Assembly (NCBI RefSeq): GCF_043290135.1
Contig: NC_134705.1
Coordinates: forward strand, 37,203,771 to 37,267,770
Length of the DNA stretch: 64,000 nucleotides
Origin: Rhipicephalus microplus
Lineage: Eukaryota; Arthropoda; Arachnida; Ixodida; Ixodidae
Reading direction: 5' to 3'
Position 1 is the first letter of the stretch. Each line of letters begins with the position of its first letter. Shown in pieces: positions 44,825-55,385 of the stretch. The translations under genes and the position numbers were made by a program. Below the pieces are notes generated by a model. That model searched no databases, had not been told where the DNA came from, and was given only the letters and a program-made list of their open reading frames with translations.

Positions 44825-45614
44825 TGCTAAAACAGCCTTTCTTCACCAAATGCGGTCACGTTTACTCGCGTTCGAAGCTTCTTGCCACTTTTCCGTTCCC
44901 ATTTCTAGAGTTCTCAACTTATCAGCGCATTCTCGAAAAGCTCTGATTTGTACCACACATATTGTCGCTGAAAACAAAATAATGCAACATGTTTTTCTAT
45001 ATTCCTTTATGATGGCCTATGGTTGTCTATTTACGAGATTTTAAGAAAAAGCGAAGATGGGGTTTTTTTATTATTCAAATTTCACTGGGGTACACTTTTG
45101 CCATTATGAGAATTTGAGGCAATATATAAAGAAATACATTTGCCCCACGACAACAATATATTATGTACCTAATGAACATACTATATCCTTAAAAGGTGTC
45201 AAGCTTGAAAACGCTGCTTGCATTACTTTCGGAGAAAAAAGGTAGGGAATACGTAACTTATTTTAAACTGTCGCAAAATTAGGCATTTTTAAAAGCTATT
45301 TTCTTAAAGTCTAAAAACTTCAAACCATATGAATTCATTCTTGATTAGACATGCATTTAAGGTAAAAAATATCTTCTTTGAAACAAAAATATTTGTCTTT
45401 TTATAGCATCTGCAATTTTCGAAAATGACAGGTGAGGAAATTGGTGCCTCCGTGTAGGTAAAGTTTGATATTTTTTTTTCTCGTAAGTGATGCCGTTAAT
45501 CATAAAACGAAGTTGACTTTCGGGCTACCTGGTGAGAGGTGCACGAAATATAAAATACTCAATAAAATTTAAAATATAAACTTTTGGACCCGTGTCGATC
45601 TCTCGTGGAATCAC
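44825..45614. repeat. Right terminal inverted repeat of the 4.4-kb DNA transposon
   Basis: 790 bp, complement of 41226-42011. Short frames inside (44677-45245) are shadows. Confidence 0.9.
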
Positions 45615-46079
45615 GCTATAACTAAAAGGCCCTAAAGAATCAGTTTAACATGAGGAGCTTGTACGGCATGACCAGTGAACGGTGGAGCACAGCAAGCAGT
45701 AGTTTTTTTTTTCAACGAATTCGCTAGCACACACTGCCTGCATCGACAATGTATCTCGCCGGAAATGGCACGCTCTCGTCTTACAAGATAGTAATTTAGC
45801 GTAATCGCAGAAACTATAGTGTTTATTTTAGAAATAGCGATTAATTCTACAACTCAATAGGGAGCACGGCACAGCATTAGCGAAGGAAGAACAACAAATA
45901 AGGCGGAAAGCAGAAAAAATATTGTAGAAACATAAAAATAAGGTTAAGGTTAAGGATGTTGTAGGTAGCCGGTGGATCTAGCCTTGCATAATTTGCAGGC
46001 AATTGCCCCGCCCAAAACATAATGAGAAGCAATCGGTGTTTCCTTAATTTATGGGGGAGGTAAATGGGGAAGTCAGTGA
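45615..46079. other. Gap: nothing identified
   Basis: AT-rich sequence with a T tract near 45702. No feature recognised. Confidence 0.45.
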
Positions 46080-46440
46080 CCAGCAAGCCAAGGTTTTCTA
46101 ACAGTCAACGGTGCTTCTAGTCGCCTCCAGAAACTCCAACAGGCTGCGCAGAGTCCGGAGGTTAGGAGGTGAAGGGAACAGAAAGTCGTTGTAGGAGGTG
46201 GTCGTAGGGAGGCCCGGTTGACTGTAGGCAGTGGTGAGTCGTGAGCGTTCCTGCGCCAACACAGAGCAAGCACACAGATGGCGCTCAAGTGTATCAGAGA
46301 CGCAACGTTAGCGGGCTGGTTACAGGGAGTGCTCCTTGGCGTATAAGCGCACCGCTGTCCACACACAACCCACGCGCAGGCGAGTGATAGCAGTTTCCTC
46401 CCGTTTAGTGATGCCGCCGTCTTGAGGAAGGCCATTGTTC
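46080..46440 (-). pseudogene. LINE C-terminal fragment (I/R1-type)
   Basis: A minus-strand frame reads TKREETAITRLRVGCAWTAV, then a stop, then CVSDTLERHLCACSVLAQER and PNLRTLRSLLEFLEATRST. This resembles the region after RNase H in I/R1-type LINEs, where a Cys/His cluster follows a conserved 'TRLR.G' helix. A longer open frame (46435-46073) lies in a different frame and is a shadow. Stops show decay. Confidence 0.62.
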
Positions 46441-47582
46441 CTTACAGTAGGCCCCAATACTCTCCATGAATGCTACAATTACTCATCTAGAAAGGGAAAC
46501 TGATCCCATTCATGGGGAGGCCATTGCAGGGCAGATTATAAGGGCTCAGAAAATGCCCACCGAAACGCAGCACTACAGAACGCACAAATTAAATGTAGGT
46601 CATTAACCAGCAATGCTGTTTGTGGCCAAAAGATGGAGTTAAAACCAAAGTTTATAATACAAAGAGAATGTTTTCTCGGAAAAAGCAGTACAAGCATAAA
46701 AAAACTTGCACATTCAGCTGGCATCTATAACAACTAACCAAATCACTTAAATGATATTAAAAACATTGGGAAGAAACTTACCCTGCTACCAATGCAATCT
46801 CAAGCATTTGAAACTGGCATGGTGATTTGATGCTGTCGTGTAGAGGTGGCAGCGCGCGTCTGCTGCAGCACTTGTTTGTGACAAAAATGAGTGCTCTATT
46901 ACAAAACAATAGGCATCCTTATACACTTCATGAAACTGTAGATCGCAGGGAAATATGTTGTGCTTCAATTTAGCGTCTTTTTTTCGCATTCGATCAGCTC
47001 AGTAGCACACACAGCTTCGCGGAGTCACACCACCAAATAATCGTCTACTCCACACCAAAACATCGTACTAGAGCACAGGAAAACATGAGGCAAACGGGGC
47101 GTTGCATTAATAACGACTGAAGGAGCATGCCAATAGTTTAGGCAAAAGTGATCATGCGCATTTTTCAGCGCACTTTGAAGCCTTCGGATGTGTGCCATTG
47201 TTTGAGAAAACGGTGATTCTTGCTGGGAGCTAAAGCAATCTACTAGAGAGCTCTTGGAAGCATATTTTATCACAAAGAGCCCGATTGTATTAGTGATATA
47301 TCTATTGCGTTGTACTCAACAGAAATGCAGTTTTTGAATAACGTAGTGCCTTGATTGTGGCGCCGTGCGATGTTTGTTGGCTGTGCACGCATGTGCGGTT
47401 TTGTCTTTTTTCCGGTGCGTTTCCTAAACGGTCATTGAACAGTTGGTTGTTGGCGCTGTTCTTTCTTCTCTTCTGCTCTTCCTGCTTCACGATGTGTTTT
47501 TTGCGCCCCAGTCTTCTGCACCAAGTATGCACCAACGAGCCCAAAAACAAACCTTTAGGAAAAGCATGCTTGCCGTTAAAAA
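46441..47582. other. Gap: no gene recognised
   Basis: Overlapping frames on both strands at 47302-47590 share hydrophobic, Cys/Phe-rich sequence (LALFFLLFCSSCF). I suspect a repeat because a SINE-like relic follows immediately, but I cannot assign a family. Confidence 0.4.
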
Positions 47583-47680
47583 GTTAATATTGGCCCAAAA
47601 CCACGATGTGTATTTGATGGACGCTGGAGCGGAGGGCTCCGAAAATTCAAACAACTTGCGGTTCTCGAAATGGGTCATGC
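47583..47680 (-). repeat. Relic of the same SINE family as 9119-9309
   Basis: Plus-strand landmarks of the SINE survive in order: gcccaaaaccacgatgtg, gagcggagggctccgaaaat, gcggttctcgaa. The B-box end is missing. Orientation is as at 9119. Confidence 0.6.
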
Positions 47681-48289
47681 GACACTTTTCTAAGTAGCCA
47701 TCGAAATAATTCTGTAAAAGAGCTCATTGTCTCACAAATAAACCGTCGTTGAAACTTTTGAAGTCCGTCCAGTACGGATGAGTTACGAAGTCGTATCGCC
47801 CCTGCAAGTCTTTTCTTACTTCTCTCGACCCGAGGAAAACTACTTGAGCTAAGCAAAGCGGAATGACACGGAGAAAGAAGAAACGTCATGCATGCCTATT
47901 CACCTTAAGTAATTATTTTTTTCGAACGTGAGGCTTTTAAGTTGAATCGTGCGTGCACACGTGGATGTATCACGGCATGCTCTGGCGGTCTCAGTGTACC
48001 CCGAGCGTGCCATGCTTGAAGTGTGAATGGCATGGCAGTTGGGCCTGTGAAGCAATAACTTTTGAGCATTTCTCAAGAGAAAAAAGCACTTTTATTGATG
48101 AGTTTAAGAAATTTTTTTAGGTTACAGACCATGTGCTAAACCATAATATTTGGCTCACGTGTTCCAGGGAGCTATGAAACGTGGAAGCTTGAAAAGTTTG
48201 TAGTACATAACTGAATATACGAACAGCACTACCTAGAACAGTTTCTATCCTTGATTTTTTTTCGCTTCTGTAGTTATGCTGTCGTACTT
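47681..48289. other. Gap, partly LTR-E integrase exit
   Basis: No gene recognised in 47681-48116. The minus frame 48350-48117 begins with the integrase segment AFFTGWIARFNAPRHVTS and then loses similarity after the position where the second catalytic Asp is expected. Confidence 0.4.
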
Positions 48290-49973
48290 GGTAGCTGGTT
48301 ACGTGGCGGGGAGCGTTGAAGCGAGCAATCCAGCCAGTGAAAAACGCCAAGACAACGTCTTCGGTGGTAATACCCCCGAGAGGCCATGACTCATGCCACC
48401 AAGTGTACCGGTCGATGGCGAAGAAGCAGTAGTGATAGAGGGCAACCGGGGCAAAGTGCCCTACTATGTCGAAGTAGACGTGGTGAAACCGACCAGAGGG
48501 CTAAAAAAATGCTTTGAATGGTGACGCGCCTGGTGACATTAGCGCGTACGCGTTGGATGCAGGAGAGCCTTAGGTGACAATTTCGCAGCACAGGCCAGAC
48601 ATAGCAGTCAGCAACTAGGCGTGTATGGCGGGTTGGTTAGGGTTGTGGAACTGGTTGAAAAGACCACGACAGTCGGCCAAGGGCACGAAGGGCCTGCTTC
48701 GTCCTGTCGACAGATCGCAGAGTACGGTGCTTGTCATTACAGCCATGGGTATTTGTTGCACCTTTAGTGAGGACCCGCCCTTGAGGATTTCCTGCAGTTC
48801 AGCGTCTGAAGTTTGAGCGTCCGCGTGGACGTAGGCTGTTATCTGCGATGAAATGATAGCTGGCACACGTCAAAGTGCATCGGCAACCACACTCTCTTTC
48901 CCGCTCACATGTCCGATTACGGTGGTGAACCGGTCAATGAAGGCGATCTCGTTTCGTTGAACCGGCGGGAGTTTGTCGTGACTTCAGAGAAGGCGTAGGT
49001 AACAGGTTTATGTTCAGTATAAATAGTGCAGTTGCGCTTCGGGAACATAGCGGAAGTGCGGAACTGCTTCGTATATCGCCAATACTTCACTGTAGTAAGC
49101 TGGCAAAATCGTCGGGGCACCGGTTGTGTTTCGTTTGGGGCATGACGATTGTTATAGCATGAGATGAAAATGACGACAAAGGGACAAGAAGAAGGTGAGT
49201 ACTTGTCTTCTTGTCTGTCTGTGGTCATTCAGACCTCGTGCTATAACAATTTTCATGTCGTACCAACTAGCCCCATCTGCCGCGCATCGTTTGCGGAACT
49301 GGCTTTTGAAAAAGCACCCTTCGAGTGGAAGGTTTAAAGAAAAAAATGCGAAAAAGCGCAAGTCATTGTTCGCGCGGCGCATGAGGGTCGTAACGGTGGT
49401 GAAACCAGAGGCTTCTGTTAAGAGTCCCGATAAAGCGTCACGCATGGAATGGCAGAGCATAGTGTTGTTGCAGAGAGCAGCCTTGCATTACTCGAAAATT
49501 TGCAGCAAATTGGCGTTCAAGTGGTGGGCTGGTTTTCTCATGGACAAACAAAGACAACATAAAAGGACGCCTGATATTTAGCAGCACGCGGTAAAAAACG
49601 TCCATAAACGTTAAGGATGCGCAGAAAATGGCCACATTCTTTAGAGGTGGTGGGTTGAGGGCACTACTACAAGTCAGAGGAGCATTCAGGCAAGGGCCGA
49701 GTTCCCTCTGACAAAAATTCACTGCTGAGAAAATGGACGACTGAAGCGCTCAGCATACTCTTCTGAAGGTTTACCATTTGGCTGTAGTCATCGAGGCGTT
49801 TGAGCAACAGACGAAGGTGCCCATGTGTTCTTTGGCGTCAAGTAAAAGGACCGATATGTCGTAAACATAGACAAAGCAGAAGTCGAGGCCGTGGACGACT
49901 TCATCGATGAATCACAGAAGTGCTAGCCCTGCGCTCCTCAGACCAAAGCTTATAAAGAGAACTCTAAGAAGCC
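48290..49973 (-). mobile_element. LTR-E: relic of a second type of Ty3/gypsy element (RT, RNase H, integrase)
   Basis: Going down the minus strand: an RT piece at about 49973-49760 (PFGLLEFSL ... FIDEVVHGLDFCFVYVYDIS, where the family box is Y(I/V)DD), an RNase H piece (TIYTEHKPVTYAF near 49040-49000), a linker with LYxDVST-like VLCDLSTGRSRPFVPL near 48725, and integrase (FDIVGHF, then AIDRYTWWHESWPL near 48470-48395). The 'FIDEV.RGLDFC' and 'DHKPLTYAF' signatures differ from LTR-A to -F and recall Mag-type elements. The 5' part would lie beyond LTR-D. Heavily decayed. Confidence 0.65.
49150..49248. repeat. Small inverted-repeat insert (MITE-like) in LTR-E
   Basis: TGTTATAGCATGAG at 49150-49163 is inverted at 49235-49248 (CTCGTGCTATAACA) with one mismatch. 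The insert interrupts LTR-E between its RNase H and RT remains. Inside it a CTTGTCTTCTTGTC-like stretch also pairs partly with an AGAAGAAGG run. No coding capacity. Confidence 0.55.
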
Positions 49974-49981
49974 AAATGGTG

Positions 49982-50163
49982 TGTGACGTGATTTATTGAC
50001 GCTGGACATCAGGGAAGCTCAACAAACGCTCAACGTGAAGTGTCGAGGAGCAGCGGGCGTCAAGCACCCAAAATGTGGGCAAGCGCAAGCTCAAGTCTGG
50101 AGCTGCTAGTGACACTGGTGCTTGCTTGCTCGTGTCTTTCATCGTCTTCTTTTCTTCACTACA
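49982..50163 (-). repeat. LTR-D 3' LTR
   Basis: On the minus strand it starts TGTAGTGAAG after the tract ccccggtggcaaa and ends CACGTCACA, 182 bp. Confidence 0.88.
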
Positions 50164-50199
50164 TTTGCCACCGGGGAATACAGGAGCCATCCTGGCGAC

Positions 50200-50629
50200 T
50201 TAAGCCGTTGGTAGTATAGCCGGGTCATAATAGGGCTTGATGCGAGAGACGTGGACCATTTCTCGGCCATGACGACGCGAGTCATCAGATGTTGTCAAGG
50301 GTTTCACTTCGCAATTGACGGGAGAAGTCCGAGCAAGAATACGGTAGGGGCCTTGATTGCGGGCCGATAACTTGGAGGACAGACCAGGAGTATTCGGTGG
50401 GACCCAGAGCCAAACTATGGCACCAGTTTGGAAAGTAGCTTAAGGTTGGTTGTCGTCGCGCTTAAGCTTCTTGTGACTTTGATCCTTGCTGGTAAATCAA
50501 CGAGCCAACTGCCGACAATGTTCTGTGTACCTGGCAAGGTCGGAATTCGGACTGTGATCGCAAGCGTCAAATGTGCATAGGTGTCTAGCCTACATGATGG
50601 CTCGCGTCCGTATAAAAGAAAGAACGGTG
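50200..50629 (-). pseudogene. LTR-D integrase C-terminal domain
   Basis: On the minus strand: TGFSPFFLLYGREPSCRLDT (just inside the insertion site), then in another frame CRQLARFTSKDQSHKKLK, FQTGAIVWLWVPPNTPG, RNQGPYRILARTSPVN (GPY/F module) and GREMVHVSRIKPYYDP, ending shortly before the polypurine tract. One frameshift near 50540. Confidence 0.8.
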
Positions 50630-50640
50630 AGAATCCTGTG

Positions 50641-51885
50641 TTTTTTCTATGCCAAGACACACAAAGCCAATGTACCTTTTCGCACTATTGTTAGTGAAGG
50701 AGGGTCTTGGCAGATTAACGCTAGCATATTTCTTCAGAGCAAGCTAAAGAATCTTGTGGTGAATGACCCTTTTCGTACGAAGGGCTCAAGTGATGTGTGC
50801 GACTTTTTGCGGTCTCGCGTTACTACAGGCAACACCTTTTCAGTGGATGTTATAGATCTGTATTACTTCGTGCCGCATGACGAGCTTCTAGCCTCTGTAA
50901 AATCCTGCATAGAAGAGAATGGTGACGTCGATTTTATCAATGACGCGGGCGTTAATGTAAACAATTTTTTATCGCTTTTAAATTTTATCTCGATGCAACT
51001 TTTATTACATTTGACGAAAAGCCATTTCTTCAGCGGCAAGGAATCTGCATTGGCTCCTGTGTCGCACCGGTTCTTTGCGATATCTTTTAGCGGATTTAGA
51101 TAGGGACTTGGACAATGCTGTTAAGGGGGGGAGGTTTTAAAGGTTTTTGGGTACGTTGACAATTTTTTAATCGTTTTAGATAAACAGGGTGACCTTACAT
51201 CCCCTAATTTTATTTTAAACGTTTTTATAAGACTAGGACGAGGGCTTTCCTTTACTGTTGAATTACCTCAAGAAGGTTGTCTGCAGTTTTAGACTTAAGC
51301 CTCACGTGGAACGATGAGCATCTGTGCTGGTCTTATCATCCTCGTGTTGAGAAACAGCTGTTGCCATGCAATTATGCCCACTCAAAGATTGTGAAGAGGG
51401 GCGTTGCGTCTCTTTGCTTGGAATCAGCGCTAAGGAGGTCGTGCGCACACAGCATGAAACTTAATTTCCTCAATCAGGTGAACCCACTAGAGGCTGCTGG
51501 GTTCCCTCGATCGGTCATAACGGCCGTTGCTGAATCACTTCTGCAGAAGTTTAAACATGGAACACAAGAAGCGATGACTGCTACCCAGCCCTTAAGGATT
51601 AGGCCACAAGTTATGCCATATATCCATAAGGTCTCGCACAACCTCAAGAAAGTCGCGGCCAGGCACGGCGTACAGATGGTGTTTTCCGCACCAGAAAAAA
51701 TCGGTAGAGTGTGTCAACGTGTGTGCGATAGGAAGAAGCGCGGCTGCCAGAAGAAACATGAGAGGGCCTTTGTTAAGTGTTACATGGGGGTTGTGTACTT
51801 CATACCCTTATCCTGCGGAAAAGTGAATATTGGCCAAACCAAATGGTGTAATAATGACCGATTAAGGGAACACGCCCAAAAATAA
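50641..51885 (+). pseudogene. Penelope-like RT and GIY-YIG endonuclease
   Basis: RT begins FYAKTHKANVPFRTIVSEGG (near 50650-50700) and has FSVDVIDLYYFVPHDELL (palm A). Near 51090 a shifted frame has CDIFLADLDRDLDNAV-like sequence. The catalytic box is YVDN (51152-51163) where active enzymes have YVDD. The 51277-51885 frame has KIVKRGVASLCLESALRRSC, RPQVMPYIHKVSHNLKKVA and the nuclease GVVYFIPLSCGKVNIGQT, where the second box is N-I-G instead of Y-I-G. It is thus doubly damaged. RT would copy the RNA and the nuclease would nick the target. Confidence 0.85.
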
Positions 51886-51889
51886 TAAA

Positions 51890-52105
51890 AAGAGATGACT
51901 AGTATGCGCACCTGGTTGCGCATGTAATCTCGTGTGGTTGTGACGCACGATTTTCTGAGACGAAGATTCTGGGCAGAAGCGCAAGTAAAACTACACGGGA
52001 AGTGTTAGAGGCCTTTTTCATTGAAAAAAATAAAGATCATTGTGTAAGCGCCCCTTCAATTTCGTTGTTACCAAGCGAACTTCAGCTTATCGCTCTGAGG
52101 CTATC
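51890..52105 (+). pseudogene. Penelope-like C-terminal tail
   Basis: After a frameshift the sense strand reads LVAHVISCGCDARFSETKIL, then TTREVLEAFFIEKNKDHCVS and LLPSELQLIAL. This Cys-containing tail after GIY-YIG occurs in Penelope/Neptune-like elements and also in the fragment at 38043-38640. Confidence 0.78.
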
Positions 52106-52348
52106 ACATTGATTAACTGTACGTTTGATAATGTATGCTGTTGGCCTTCTATGGTGTGTGTGCGCACAATGTGTCCTGTATATATTCAAGCCTTCGAGCT
52201 ATTAATAAATCAGCTGAAAGTGGGTGCTGTGTGTTTGATGCATGGGTGTGTGCGTGTGTGAGTGATCGTGTCAAGTTTTCGCGCTCGAATTGACTTTTCG
52301 AAATGCTCTACCAATTAGCCCAACAACCAGTTCTTTTAGAATCCTGTG

Positions 52349-52790
52349 GTCGCTTGCGTTTCAGTGTTGCACGCATATGTGATGAAAAAAGAAGGACGGC
52401 ATCCCAGTTTGCGTGGTCGGATGCGGTGTAAATCTTCAGCATATCACCGAGAGTGCGGTTAAATTGTTCGGTTAGGCCATCGATTTGTGGATAATATGCG
52501 GTGCTTTGCGGTGAATGATGTTACTCTGAACGAGCAATGCTTCGACGGCTTCGGTAAGAAACATACGTCTCCTGTCGCTCAGAAGTTCACAGGGTGCGCT
52601 GTGGCGTAGGACGAAGTTCCGTGGAATGAAAAACGCAATTTCTCTGGCTGTTGCTCTGGTCAATGCTGCCGTTTTTGAATAACGCGTAAGGTCGTCTACG
52701 CCGACGATCATCTATTCCCAGAATTGGTCGAGGGAAGCAGTTTGGACAAATCTATGCCGACGCCATCAAATGGACGCGTTGAACACGGGA
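52349..52790 (-). pseudogene. LTR-D integrase core
   Basis: The 52711-52472 frame has MIVGVDDLTRYSKTAAL and ELLSDRRRMFLTEAVEALL (second Asp). Then in a shifted frame LTEQFNRTLGDMLKIY with Gln-Phe after the Glu, up to the insertion site. The upstream part with the first Asp lies at 52790-52720 (DFDGVGIDL-like) and the zinc finger is degraded. Confidence 0.78.
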
Positions 52791-53099
52791 GACTCTGAAG
52801 TGCATGAACGGATCGCGGAGGTGGAGCCTTTTGTCGTTGACAGGCAGTACAAGCGTGCATATACTTGCGCACATACGGATACATTCCATACCAACACTAC
52901 CTCTGACGCAAGCGGGTGTAGGTCTTCAAAACGCCAGCGTGGGCGCTTTGCGTATCAGCGTGGAAAGCAGCACACATTTACATGCGTATTTGGCAAGGTA
53001 TCACAAGCAGCCCCCTCTGGCCATCAAATGCATGATTTTGCCGATAGAGGAGACCATCTCGAATGGTTAAATGGGGTGCTTGACGACATATAGCTCTGG

Positions 53100-53890
53100 A
53101 AGTGGGAGAAGCTGATGAATCCGCCAGGAAGTCGAGGAGGGGACAAATTCATGTATCCTTGCGTTGCTGCCCTGACATGTCGGTGACGTCGACTGGCGAG
53201 GCCCAAACGGACCGTGAAGCTGTGGCGGATGCTAGAAATGAACGGCAAGAGCATCCGCGTCAGAGCGCGTGCGGCCTGATCGGTACACAACACGAACATC
53301 ATAATCTTGTAGCCTCAGGACCCAGCAGACGAGTTGTGCCGATGGATATTTCAGCAACGAGAGCCAACACATAGCATGATGATCTGTGGTGACGTCAAAA
53401 GGGCGGTCATAAAGGTACGGATGTAACTTATCCAGAGCTGAAATTATGGCGATACATTCTTTTTCCGTGAGAAAATAATTGCACTCGGCTTTCTTCAGAA
53501 TTTGACTTGTGTAAGCGACGACGTATTCCTCGTACTCAGGCTTTTTTTAGCCAACATGGCCCCAAGGCCGACACCGCTGGCGTCAGTATGAATTTCCGTG
53601 GGCTCATCCGGGTCCGAGTGACGTAGTATCGGAGGCGATGTTAGTAAGCGCTGAAGCGTCTCGAAAGATATGTCGCACTCTCGTGACCAAGCAGACAGGC
53701 CGTTGGAGGCTGTCTGAAGATTGGTAAGAGGGGCAATGATGGAAGCGAAGTCGCGCACGAATCGGCGCAGTCCAATGAAACTTTGAAGCGCCTTCACGGA
53801 AGTGGGCTTGGGGAATTCGGCCAAGGCACCGAGTTTTGCTGGGTCTGGCAGAACGCCTTCTTTGCAAACGCTGTGAGCCAGCATCGTCAA
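53100..53890 (-). pseudogene. LTR-D RT end and RNase H
   Basis: The 53890-53495 frame contains [40 protein letters not shown] and [17 protein letters not shown]. In a further frame down to 53100: [33 protein letters not shown]. The RNase H residues (first Asp, Glu, second Asp, His region) are recognisable. Several frameshifts. Confidence 0.82.
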
Positions 53891-54767
53891 CTGGCGTGCC
53901 GCAAAATGACACTTCTTTCAGTTGGAGACCAGCTGAGCTGAAGCACATCAGAATATCTCGAAGGCGGACAAGGTGAGTTCGAAAATCCCTAGAAAATACT
54001 ACGACGCCGTCCACGTAGCAAAGGCGGGTGTTCCCCTTGTAGGCACGAAGGACCTTGTCCATCATTCGTTCGAATGTAGCTAGGGCGTTGCACAATCCGA
54101 AGGTCATGACGTTAAACTCGTAGAGTCCATCAGGCGTGACGAATGTGGTCTTCGAACGATCAGTGTCGGGCATCCATACTTGCCAATTTCCCGAGCGTAA
54201 ATCTAGGGACGAGAAATATTCTGCTCCTTATAAGCAGTCGAGAGCATCAATGATGCACGGAAGCGTATATACATCTATCCGGGTTATTTTATTGAGACGG
54301 CTATAGTCGACCCAGAATCTTATGGTTCCATCCTTCTTGCGCACAAGGACGATAGGAGAGCACCAGGGGCTTTGGGACGGCTGTATCACTCCGTGTTGAA
54401 GCATGTCGTCTACTTGTTCGTTAATAATCTTGCGCTCCGCCAGGAAAGCACGGTAGGGTCGTTGGCGTAACGGAGCATGGGATCCGGTGTCGACGTGGTG
54501 AGTGACGCCCTTCGTGCAGCGCAAGGTGTGCCGGGCGCAATCGAAAGATGAGCGGAAATCATTCCGAAGAGGAAGAGCGAGACGTTGGCTGCGGTGCGGT
54601 GGTGGTAGGTTGTCGTCAACCGAAGGACGAAACTTATCTTGGGCTGAAGACGTTAGAACACGTGGCATCATGGCATTTAGCTGAAGGTATGGTTCGTCCT
54701 CGTCGATGTCCAGGGAACTCAACAGGTCAGCGCCTTGTGTACGCCCCACAGATTGCCCTCGAAGCAA
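53604..54767 (-). pseudogene. LTR-D reverse transcriptase with YVDG box
   Basis: The 54767-54228 frame has [40 protein letters not shown] and VDYSRLNKITRIDVYTLP. A stop at 54228-54230 follows. The 54173-53604 frame has [20 protein letters not shown] and the catalytic box YVDG (Gly complement of 54006-54008; the family has YLDD). The same Asp-to-Gly change occurs in LTR-C. RT cannot be active. Confidence 0.88.
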
Positions 54768-54779
54768 AGTCGCGGCATA

Positions 54780-55240
54780 CGTGAGTGGGTTGGCAACGAG
54801 CAGTCGTAAGCCGCGGCGAGGAGCATCTGAAAGGCGTCATCTTCTATGCTTTGAGGATGTGCCTAATTTTCTGCTCTTCGGTCATGGTGGAGCTGACACG
54901 GTTACAGAGGTTCAGCGCATCTTCAAGGTAGCTTGTGAAGTTCTCACCAGGGACATGCACCCGGTGATGCAAGCACTTCTCTGCCCGAAGTTTGCGAGCC
55001 GATTGCCAACCGAATACTTACGTAATACAAGTTTTGAAGACAGACCAAGTGGGAAGGTCACTCTCATGTTTGTTGTATCACAATTGAGTGATGTCCGTAA
55101 GATGAAACTGGACATATTCAAGCTTCACTTGGTCATCCTACTCGTTACTGCAACTGGCACGCTCATACTTTGATAGCCAATCATCCACATCTGAGTCCTC
55201 GGAGGCAGTGATTACGAGCGGCGGCTCTCACAGATGATAC
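54780..55240 (-). pseudogene. LTR-D gag capsid fragment joined to RT
   Basis: In several minus frames: DWLSKYERASCSNE, LPTWSVFKTCIT followed by a stop, VFGWQSAR, then degraded sequence to a basic stretch (RGGLRLLVANPLTYAA). The zinc knuckle and the whole protease are missing. The sequence then passes in the RT frame through a linker (54767-54650). I infer an internal deletion near 54780. Confidence 0.68.
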
Positions 55241-55385
55241 ATAGCGCCACAGGTGACGTGGACAGTTCAGGGTTCAGGCTGGAGAGAGTCTCTTTGGCCA
55301 TGGTGGTAATGGCGTCATGAAGGGGGAAGATCTTCCGGGAGCGAATGTCCAGGTTGATACAGAGAATCCACATACCTTCACCAAA

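Larger units (their letters stand above)
41226..45614 (-). mobile_element. DNA transposon with ~790-bp terminal inverted repeats, superfamily unassigned
   Basis: Bases 41226-42011 and the complement of 44825-45614 match almost throughout, from GTGATTCCACGAGAG at the tip to gctg(c/t)tttagca at the inner edge. A single minus-strand gene (44248-42243) lies between. Total length 4389 bp. CTAT occurs close outside both ends (41220-41223, 45616-45619) and could be a 4-bp target duplication with extra bases, but this is weak. Long TIRs plus a DDE-like transposase with a DFAENW box indicate a cut-and-paste element. Confidence 0.85.
50641..52337 (+). mobile_element. Penelope-like retroelement, 5' truncated, with 11-bp target duplication
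   Basis: AGAATCCTGTG at 50630-50640 is repeated at 52338-52348, and removing the insert restores the LTR-D integrase exactly. Content: RT (50641-51300, then 51277-51640), GIY-YIG nuclease (51770-51885) and C-terminal tail (51890-52105, frameshifted), then a 3' UTR. Penelope-like elements have variable target duplications and this RT plus GIY-YIG order. It is 1.7 kb, so most of the N-terminus is missing. Confidence 0.88.

Noticed and set aside
46073..46435. A 120-codon Pro/Leu/Cys-rich protein
   Set aside because: Another minus frame of the same bases matches a LINE C-terminus, so this frame is a shadow.
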